64,000 nt of DNA, from assembly GCF_900090045.1 (NCBI RefSeq), contig NC_041784.1, forward strand, positions 844,501-908,500. Direction: 5' to 3'. Source of the DNA: Plasmodium malariae. Taxonomy: Eukaryota > Apicomplexa > Aconoidasida > Haemosporida > Plasmodiidae. Shown in pieces: positions 56,799 through 64,000 of this stretch. The first letter of the stretch is position 1. The number at the start of each line of letters is the position of its first letter. A program made the translations under genes and the position numbers. Below the pieces are notes generated by a model that searched no databases, was not told the origin of the DNA, and saw nothing but the letters and a program-made list of their open reading frames with translations.

Positions 56799-59700
56799 AT
56801 GAATGCCGACAAATTAGAAAAGGTACCTTCTGAGGATAACTCTGAAAGCACTTTCCAGAAAAAGAGATCGAATTACAAATATAGATTCAGGGAAGAGACG
56901 ACAAAGGATGGGAAAAGGAAAAGAATAAAATGTACATATTGGGGAGAGTGTCAGACTAATACAGAGTTATTTAACCGAAATGGTAATGTAACTAATATCG
57001 GAAGTGAAAAATATGGAATGAGAAGGAGGAAAAATGTAAATTCTTTACAAAACACATATGACAATATAATAAATTATATAAAAGATAATAATAATAATAT
57101 AAAGAAAATACGATATTATTTGTTTTTAAAAGCATATGAACATTCAGAATTATTTCAAATGGAAAAACAAAATAAGAAAGATCAGTTAAATATAAATAAA
57201 TATAATAAATCTATAGATATAAAAGATGATAGAGAAAACCAAAGATTAAAATTATTAAAAATTTTTAAAAGTTATCATATAAAATATGAAGGGCATACAA
57301 ATTTAGACACCTTATGCGATTATGCAATATATTTTCAAGATGCAGATATACTAAATGTACTTTTAAAAAAGCAGAATTGTGATAATCTTTTTTATTATTT
57401 AGTTACTATAGGTATACCATATAATGATATAATAGAAATGGCAAGTGTTTTTGAAAATATGAAATATTTAAAAAATTGTAATTTATATATGCTTCCATGG
57501 ATATATAAAAAATTAAATGAATTCCATAAGTTCGATGTTAGTACTTATGTGTTACATTCTTTAGCTTATTCACTATCTACTCTTAGCTGTTCTTTATATA
57601 TATTTATAAAATATAAAACTATTGCTGTTATTTTCCCTTTATTTATTACTTATGTAGTTTTATCTGTTCCTTTTTTATTGCAAGAAATAAATTGTGGACG
57701 TTATGTCTTAGATGGATGTATTTCTTTTTTTTGGTCCATTAATCACTATCACTTACCTATAGGAATAATACTACTTATATTGTACACTCTTTCTATAATA
57801 AAATGCATTGATCTTATATGTTTGCATATCACCTATGTTTCTTACTATTTTATGGAAAGCACTCCTTGGGTATACAAAAATCTAGATATAAAAATATGCT
57901 CTAAGTTTAATGGCAGCAAGAACATATGTGATTCTTCAAGGAACATTTGTTACTACAATGATCGTACTCAGACATGTGAGATGAACAGGATGAAACTGGT
58001 AAGGCCACTTTGCCTGCACGTGTGCATGTTTATCAAATATGAACATATGCGTGTTACTTAAGACGAACACCAGCATATGCTACTTAAAATGAACATCCGC
58101 ATATGCTACTTAAAATGAACACCCGCATATGCTACTTAAAATGAACACCCGCATATGCTACTTAAAATGAACATACAATCATATCATAACACATGAGCAA
58201 ACGTTGCACTTTTCCCCCTCAGGGCATAAAAATATACGATACGCTATTGAGCAAGTACGTCGAACCGAAGAACACGAAGTTTACGATGATCACAGTACTC
58301 CTTGCATTTCTTTTCCTAATTTTTTACAATTTATTTTCAAAATATAAAGTATCACATAAAATAGTAAAAATATTTGTATTCCTTCTAATTCTATTTTTTA
58401 TAATTCATATTATTACTCTGCGTAATTTTACCTTAATTAATTTTTTATTAACCGATTTTAATACTAGTAAAATATTAAGTGTTCTTTTGAATCACGAAAT
58501 ATGGATCGTGTGCATGATACACTGCACTGTCAACATGTCCCTGCATTCGGGGATGTACTTCTACTCCTCTAAAGGACTAAGGTGAGCACGCAAAATTTTT
58601 CAAAAGGAGATATAAACAGAGTGATATACAGATAGATGGACATACGGAGTGATATACAGATAGATGGACATACGGAGTGATATGCAGACAGATGGACATA
58701 CGGAGTGATATGCAGACAGATAGACATATAGACACATGGACATATAGACACATAGACATATAAACATATAGACATATAGACATATAGACATATAAACATA
58801 TAGACATATAGACATATAGACACATAGACATATAGACATATAGACACATAGACATATAGACATATAGACATATAGACATATAGACATATAGACATATAGA
58901 CATATAGACATATAGACATATAGACATATAGACATATAGACATGTAGACATATAGACATATAGACAGATAAATAAGTAGAGGGAAAGATACAGAAGCCCT
59001 CACACAGCACGCTTCTTATCGTATGAACATTCACCCGTGAGCATGTTATATGTTCCTGCCCCATGTTAATAATCCTTTTCATTCTTTCTCCCCTCCTCAC
59101 CCCTCAATTACTTTCTTTTATCAGGTTGGACGTAAATGTCATACCCATCACTTACCTGATTGTCCTGTGTTGCTTCTTAGTGGACATGCTCCTTTTTGTA
59201 ACATTCACAACTATCATTGGAGAGCATTTAAAAAATATAGATAAAAATTATTATATTCTAAAAAAGTTAATGAAAAAGAATTTATTTTATATTCTTATCC
59301 CAGTAGTTCATAACTGTTACAATACATTTACTCTCTTTTTAAGTCTAAATGTAGCAATAATATTTTTAAGCTTTATGTTATTATCAGCTTCCAAAAGAAT
59401 AGATATTTTATTTTTATCGATTAATGATATATATATTTTTAAGAGTAGTAAAAAAATATTTCCTATTGGATGGATAGTTCTCTTTGTCATATATTATATA
59501 TATAGAACTATTGATATAAATTTTATGGATACCCTATTTACACAATTATCACAAATTATGACCTTGTTAATATTTTTTTATATAAATTTTAATTTTTTTT
59601 GGCTACGTGGAATAAAAGAAACAGCAGAAAAATTAGGAAAATATCCTTTCATTTTTAAGATACTTTTAACATTTGTCCATGAGTTTTCTTTTCTTTATTT

Positions 59701-60601
59701 TGATGTCCTATTTAAAATTAAAAATAGAGTTCCTTTATATTTCTTACGACAGTTCATAAATATATGTATTATTCCTTTCATTTCTGTAATTATGTGTCAA
59801 TGGATTTTCAAAAGAAAAGAAAAGAAGGACCACTCTTCGACCATTCAAGATGTAAAGGCAATTCTGGTAAGGCCCAAAAATGTACTATGTGTTTTCTTAA
59901 TATATGACTTGTACATGTTTTTTTATGACTGTGCGTAACTGTTGCTTTTGTTGTCCCTCTATGTGGGTTGCCCCGAAGAGCACATGTATTTACCCATGGA
60001 ACGCGCTTCTCCACGAACATGCTTACCCCTCGCATTGTATGCCTACCCACTTGCATACCTACAAAATTGTATACCCACCTGCTTGTATGCCTACCCACTT
60101 GCATACCTACAAAATTGTGCACATGTGTACGAGATATATTCCCCGCTCAACCACGCGCGTGCCCGTCCCCCTTTACAGCGAAACACATGCTCACTAGCCA
60201 TGGAATGCACAGATAGGTCAAAGAACATCCAGCTGCACTTCAATCAGAAATCCAAATGGAGCAAATTGTTCAACATTTATATTTTTTTTTTTTTCAAGTA
60301 TTTTGGCCTAGACCTAGTGTTTATGTGCTTAATGCACGAAGGAAAAAAATTTTTCACTCAAGGAGAAAAAACCTATAAGAAGAAAAATTTAAATACTGAA
60401 ATGAATCCATATATTATGTTTTTTCTTCTTTACCTAATTTATGTATACATTGTTTATATAAATATTCCTTTATTCCAAATGATAAAAAAAAAAAAATTTT
60501 TCAAAGCTAATCATTTTAATATTTTGAATTACCCCGTATCCTTAGAAGAAAAGAAGCAAGAAAAAAATACTAATTTATTCAAGGAGTTCACAGAAAAATA
60601 A
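56799..60601 (+). CDS. Sodium:neurotransmitter symporter family (SLC6/NSS) transporter
   Basis: Multi-pass secondary transporter, family substrates being amino acids or amines. Four exons: 56799-57998, 58223-58581, 59125-59866, 60179-60601; 907 aa, phases 0, 2, 0. The first about 250 residues are hydrophilic. NSS features follow: helix 2-like FITYVVLSVPFLLQEINCGRY, an extracellular loop with TPWVYKN and several Cys, helix 6-like NHEIWIVCMIHCTVNMSLHS, helix 7 DVNVIPITYLIVLCCFL, and further helices to a Lys-rich C-terminus. All three introns contain tandem repeats. Sequence is diverged from animal SLC6, so family call is good but substrate and Na+ dependence are unknown. Confidence 0.82.
58062..58180. 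repeat. 27-bp array in NSS intron 1
   Basis: About four copies of TACTTAAAATGAACACCCGCATATGCT. Confidence 0.93.
58610..58985. repeat. GACATATA array in NSS intron 2
   Basis: First a longer GATATACAGATAGATGGACATACGGAGT unit (four copies), then about 30 copies of the 8-bp unit GACATATA. No stop in any minus frame, giving long Met/Ser/Ile/Cys/Leu/Tyr/Val shadow ORFs. Confidence 0.95.
60035..60118. repeat. Short tandem duplication in NSS intron 3
   Basis: Two imperfect copies of a block with TGCCTACCCACTTGCATACC followed by TACAAAATTGT(A/G). Confidence 0.85.
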
Positions 60602-60721
60602 TACAGTAAGACTAATTCTACACTTTTATTTCATCTTTTTTTTTTTTTTTTTTTTTTTTTTTGCACTTTTAGTTGTATATTTATTTTTAATTGCTTATTG
60701 TAATTTTTCCAATAGTGATTT

Positions 60722-61016
60722 ATGACACTATTCATTCAAAGGAGAATACTTATAGTACGATTCTACAGCGATGAAGTGCAAATAAAAAATATAATATATC
60801 GTGCATACTTTTTTTCTTTTTTTTTTTTTTTTTTTTTTTGTTATTTATTATATTTTATTTGCATCACTTGTATAATATTATGCCATATTTCATGTTTTTT
60901 TATTTTTTTTTTTTTTCCTGAACTGTTCAGGTGACAACACTAAAGAGGGAAGTATAAAAGGGAAAAAATTGAAAAAAAAAATTTTGGGTGAGATGATCAC
61001 CATAAATTTAGGTTGA
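60722..61016 (+). CDS. Probable small two-exon gene, basic 54-aa protein
   Basis: Exon 1 (60722-60800) starts MTLFIQRRILIVRFYSDEVQ and ends at a GTGCAT donor, phase 1, just before a poly-T intron. Exon 2 (60931-61016) follows an excellent acceptor (T-run, CCTGAACTGTTCAG), completes an Arg codon and reads DNTKEGSIKGKKLKKKILGE before the TGA. Frame, phase and composition agree. The N-terminus is hydrophobic and basic, like a mitochondrial leader. It lies 121 bp after the NSS stop on the same strand and is convergent with the small gene at 61837-62070. Family not recognised. Confidence 0.6.
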
Positions 61017-61836
61017 AGAAACATAAAACGTAAAGAATAGCAATGTATAAGGCATTTATCTTTTCTCTATTTATAAAAAAAAAAAAGCTTTACGAATTCA
61101 ATCTTTCAGCGAATGTACTTATAATTGAAGAGCAATATATTTTCAAGTTGCAGAACATTTTTTTTTTTTTTTTTTCTCTCTTTCTTTGTTCTTACATATA
61201 TTTTTAAAAGATCATCTTCATAAATGCCTCATTTGTACATTTTAAAAAAAATAAATTTGAAGAAGATCGATCAGTTATTTTACACTATTTCGTGTTACTT
61301 GAGCATTCACCCTCGCAAGTTTTACCTCTACTTTTTTATAATTGTACCTTTTTTAATTTCATTAGACAATTATGTTTAATGAATAGACAGGCAAATTAGG
61401 GATGCACAAAAATGTTAGCAGTTAGAGAAGAAGCTCAAAACGGAGGGAAATGAAAAAATAATATCTAATTGGGGTATGCATATATATAATATACGTGTGC
61501 ATAGATATATGTATGCATAGATATATATATGCATAGATATATGTATGCATAAATATATGTATATATATATTTAAACGTGTGTCCATGTTTACCTATGAAT
61601 AAACAGATGAGTAGACTTTTACGAACGCGCAAATGGATACACATTTGAATACACGTATATATACATACATTTATATGTTCATATTTATATAATTAAATAC
61701 GCGAAACATCCGCGGCACGATGAAGCCAAAAAATATGTTAAGTTAAAAATATGCGAAGCATATTCAAAATTGTATGTAACAAAATATAACATACAATTAT
61801 GTGTACAATTAATTTAAAAAAAAAAAAAAATAAGTA
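61017..61836. other. Spacer between two small convergent genes
   Basis: Poly-T at 61163-61176, ATAGATATATGTATGC microsatellite at 61500-61570. A short minus-strand coding-like stretch near 61270-61340 (VEVKLARVNAQVTRNSVK) is noted but isolated. Confidence 0.4.
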
Positions 61837-62070
61837 CTACACTTGAAAGTTGGTAAACAGTAGGAATAGTACTCTAATGACAAAAAAAAAAAAAAAAATA
61901 ATAATAAAATAAATCGCAAAATTTAGAGCAAAAAGAAGAGCGGCGATCAAAGGAAGCCGCAAGACGGAGCTGTTAACAAAGTGAAATGCATAAATGAGTA
62001 CACATACAATTACATATACATATATGTATATATACACAAACATGCGCGTGAAGAGATCCCCGCGTAACAT
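61837..62070 (-). CDS. Probable small two-exon gene, 53-aa membrane protein
   Basis: Exon 1 (62070-62042) reads MLRGDLFTR and ends at GTTTGT, phase 2. Exon 2 (61969-61837) after TTTGTTAACAG continues SVLRLPLIAALLFALNFAIY, crosses a T-run as Ile/Phe, and ends VLFLLFTNFQV then TAG. The 5' parts are about 50% GC, very unusual here. The protein would have one or two membrane helices and a positively charged start. The plus strand of the same island is also partly open (KKKSGDQRKPQDGAVNK), so strand is likely but not proved. Confidence 0.42.
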   Translation of the reverse strand: MLRGDLFTRMFVYIYIYVYVIVCVLIYAFHFVNSSVLRLPLIAALLFALNFAIYFIIIFFFFFVIRVLFLLFTNFQV

Positions 62071-62394
62071 TCACTTAAACAAGTAAAATTTGCTTTTCGT
62101 TCGAGTCAACCTTGACGCGCGTGCTTATATCGTACTTTTTTCGATATTTCTTTCTCAATTTGTTTCTCAATTTGTTTCTCAATTTGTTTCTCAATTTCTT
62201 TTGCAATTTGTTTCTCAATTTGTTTCTCAATTTGTTTCTCAATTTGTTTCTCAATTTGTTTCTCAATTTGTTTCTCAATTTCTTTCGCAATTTCTTTCGC
62301 AATTTCTTTCTTATCTTACAGTTTAATATCTCATGTGTCTTTCTCAAAGAATAAGAAAATTTTCATTTATTTTGTTAAATAAAGGTATGTTGTA

Positions 62395-62428
<34 letters not shown>

Positions 62429-62501
62429 TACAATCATTTTTGTTAATATGAACACTGTCAGGAAGCACATGCTCATTTCTGTTTGTTAATGGCACTTCTT
62501 T
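62071..62501. repeat. 12-bp CAATTTGTTTCT array and poly-T
   Basis: About thirteen copies at 62157-62310. The minus strand is open across it as (NKLR)n and ends in a non-repetitive tail YDISTRVKVDSNEKQILLV immediately before the ATG of the small gene, but there is no ATG start. T-run at 62399-62426. Confidence 0.85.
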
Positions 62502-64000
62502 TTAGTCAATCATAGCATTGTTTGTGTAATATGGACTCATGTTATAAATAATATGCGCATTTTTACCATGATCGCCTTTGCTTTTGCTGTTATTACTACT
62601 TCCATTATTACTTCCTTTGTTATTAGTGCCGCCATTATTACTTCCTCCATTTTTACTTCCTCCATTAATACTTCCTCCATTTTTACTTCCTCCATTAATA
62701 CTTCCGCCCTTATTGCTACCACAACTGTTATTATAACTCATGTTCGGGTAGAAATCATAAAAATTATTAGCAGTTTTAATATTATATATATTTTTATCAA
62801 TACATCTTGTATTCTTACGTTCAACTTTTTCTTCAATGTATAAACTATTATTGTCAGTATTGGGAAAATTATGTCTTAGAGAACGGAAAAAACCATCATT
62901 TTTATTATTTACATTTTGGGGTGAATATTTATTTTTCTCATCAATCATATTTTTAGATTGATCCGTCCTTAATGTATTTACACCCACATTTATTGCCTCC
63001 ATAGGTGTACAACGTTTATGGACAAAACCTGTTTTTTGCAATTGATCAAAATTACCTGCACTGTTCATATTTTTTTCATTTGCATGTATGGGTCTTCTAT
63101 CTATACAGCGTAAGTTGTTGATTTTCTCTGGATTATTGGCGGTGGGGTTGTTAAAATTTTCGCTGATACTAATGCCAGTGCCATCACCAATACCGCCAAT
63201 ACCGCCAATGCCGCTATTGCCGCTATTGCCGCTATTACCGCTATTGCCGCTATTACCGCTATTGCCGCTATTACCGCTATTGCCGCTATTACCGCTATTA
63301 CCGCTACTTCCCATTATTATGACGTTGATGTGGTTCAAATCCTTTTGCAAAAAGGAAACATATCTGTTGGCGTCTTCACTCTTCAATGCTTTCATATAAT
63401 TACTGTTCAAGTAAACGTTTTTATTACTATGCCTAATTTTTTTTTCACTATTACTACTACCTCCATGATGTAAGTCTTGTGTGTTACTATCCTTGTGTAA
63501 GTTAGTGTGTTCCCATCTTAATGCTTGTGTTTGATTATTAGATCCTTCTTGCATTTCGTTAAATGTGGCATTAGTGTACTGTACTGCGTGTACGTTCATT
63601 ACCTGTTTGCCTGGTTCAACAGTAGTACTATGATCCAGATGACTGCTTCCCCGATAAAACGTTTTGCCTCTATCCTTATTTTCACTTTCTTTATTTTTCC
63701 CTTGCTGATTATTGTATATATAGTGATCCCCAACTTTATCATTATTACGCTGGTCCAGATGCATCATTTTCTGTTTCTCATATATAATGTATTCATTATT
63801 AATGTTTTTTATGAAATTTGCTTCATTTGTCCTTGTTGCCTCATGCTGATTATTACTATTACCATTATTACTATTACCATTACTACTATTACCATTACTA
63901 CTATTACTATTACTATTACCATTATTGTTCCTATTATTACTACTATTAGCATTCACTACTATATTATGCTTCCTACGTCTTTCGCTTAAGTCTTCATTAC
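62502..64000 (-). CDS. Low-complexity Asn/Ser/Gly-rich protein, 5' part outside window
   Basis: A frame open from the right edge (visible start NEDLSERRRKHNI) through about 500 codons to TAG at 62502. There is no internal ATG that must be the start, since the GTG at 63956 is mid-frame, so the gene continues beyond base 64000. Content is Asn-rich N-terminal region, a block of unique sequence (RCIDRRPIHANEKN, CTPMEAINVGVNTLR, and a second CIDKN motif), a 9-bp array encoding GNS (63190-63310) and a GGS(K/I)N array (62630-62710). No domain is recognisable. It resembles the disordered C-terminal region of a larger regulatory protein. Confidence 0.8.
   Translation of the reverse strand, partial: NEDLSERRRKHNIVVNANSSNNRNNNGNSNSNSSNGNSSNGNSNNGNSNNQHEATRTNEANFIKNINNEYIIYEKQKMMHLDQRNNDKVGDHYIYNNQQGKNKESENKDRGKTFYRGSSHLDHSTTVEPGKQVMNVHAVQYTNATFNEMQEGSNNQTQALRWEHTNLHKDSNTQDLHHGGSSNSEKKIRHSNKNVYLNSNYMKALKSEDANRYVSFLQKDLNHINVIIMGSSGNSGNSGNSGNSGNSGNSGNSGNSGNSGNSGIGGIGGIGDGTGISISENFNNPTANNPEKINNLRCIDRRPIHANEKNMNSAGNFDQLQKTGFVHKRCTPMEAINVGVNTLRTDQSKNMIDEKNKYSPQNVNNKNDGFFRSLRHNFPNTDNNSLYIEEKVERKNTRCIDKNIYNIKTANNFYDFYPNMSYNNSCGSNKGGSINGGSKNGGSINGGSKNGGSNNGGTNNKGSNNGSSNNSKSKGDHGKNAHIIYNMSPYYTNNAMID
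63190..63312. repeat. 9-bp coding array (GNS) in the last gene
   Basis: About a dozen copies of CCGCTATT(G/A) read on the minus strand as Gly-Asn-Ser, flanked by Gly-Ile-Gly. Frame-preserving unit. Confidence 0.95.

Noticed and set aside
58569..59100. Three long minus-strand ORFs rich in Met/Ser/Ile/Cys/Leu/Tyr/Val
   Set aside because: Shadow of the GACATATA array inside NSS intron 2.
62157..62310. CRISPR-like regular array
   Set aside because: Simple 12-bp tandem repeat without unique spacers, in a eukaryotic nuclear genome. Same reasoning for all other arrays.

Overview
This window is nuclear DNA from a malaria parasite (genus Plasmodium). The base composition is strongly AT-rich. Long A/T homopolymers and (AT)n runs separate islands of normal coding sequence, introns are short with GTA...AG borders, proteins carry Asn/Lys-rich low-complexity inserts, and several proteins are apicomplexan-specific (GAP40, a RAP-domain protein, an apicoplast-type IF-2). 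From memory, the gene content and order resemble a block of P. falciparum chromosome 5 around GAP40 and RPS14. The heavy tandem-repeat load points to a species such as P. malariae, P. ovale or an avian parasite, but I cannot fix the species from sequence alone.

Layout of the larger genes: DUSP/USP deubiquitinase (minus, 3' end cut by the window edge, 1-2682); organellar IF-2 with N-terminal S1-like domains (plus, 5661-10166); six-exon MFS transporter (minus, 11065-14145); phosducin-like protein (plus, 15934-17025); TruA-type tRNA pseudouridine synthase (minus, 17559-19403); RPS14/uS11 (plus, 22354-23597); RAP-domain protein (minus, 26292-29870); NIF/FCP-type phosphatase (plus, 34413-35414); BolA (plus, 37933-38208); GAP40 (plus, 42345-43727); a ten-exon PAM2 plus LOTUS-domain protein (minus, 46059-52602); SLC6/NSS symporter (plus, 56799-60601); and a low-complexity protein open past the right edge (minus, 62502-64000).

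The apparently empty stretches between these genes hold many small, GC-richer exon islands with canonical splice sites and matching reading phases. I assembled several into probable tiny spliced genes of about 50-75 codons (14674-15155, 21490-21748, 24250-25458, 44072-45338, 60722-61016, 61837-62070) and list weaker ones separately. They are easily missed because each exon is under 60 codons and introns are filled with microsatellites. I did not recognise their families.

Non-coding DNA is dominated by tandem arrays with units of 5-49 bp. Many lie inside introns. Confirmed coding arrays have units divisible by three (15 bp in the RAP and LOTUS genes, 24 bp in TruA, 9 bp in the last gene), whereas most arrays elsewhere do not.

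Functional themes: organelle gene expression (IF-2, RAP, TruA), cytosolic translation and mRNA regulation (RPS14, PAM2/LOTUS), invasion motor anchoring (GAP40), membrane transport (MFS, NSS), protein turnover and folding (USP, phosducin-like) and Fe-S/redox handling (BolA). No tRNA, rRNA, CRISPR or mobile element was found.
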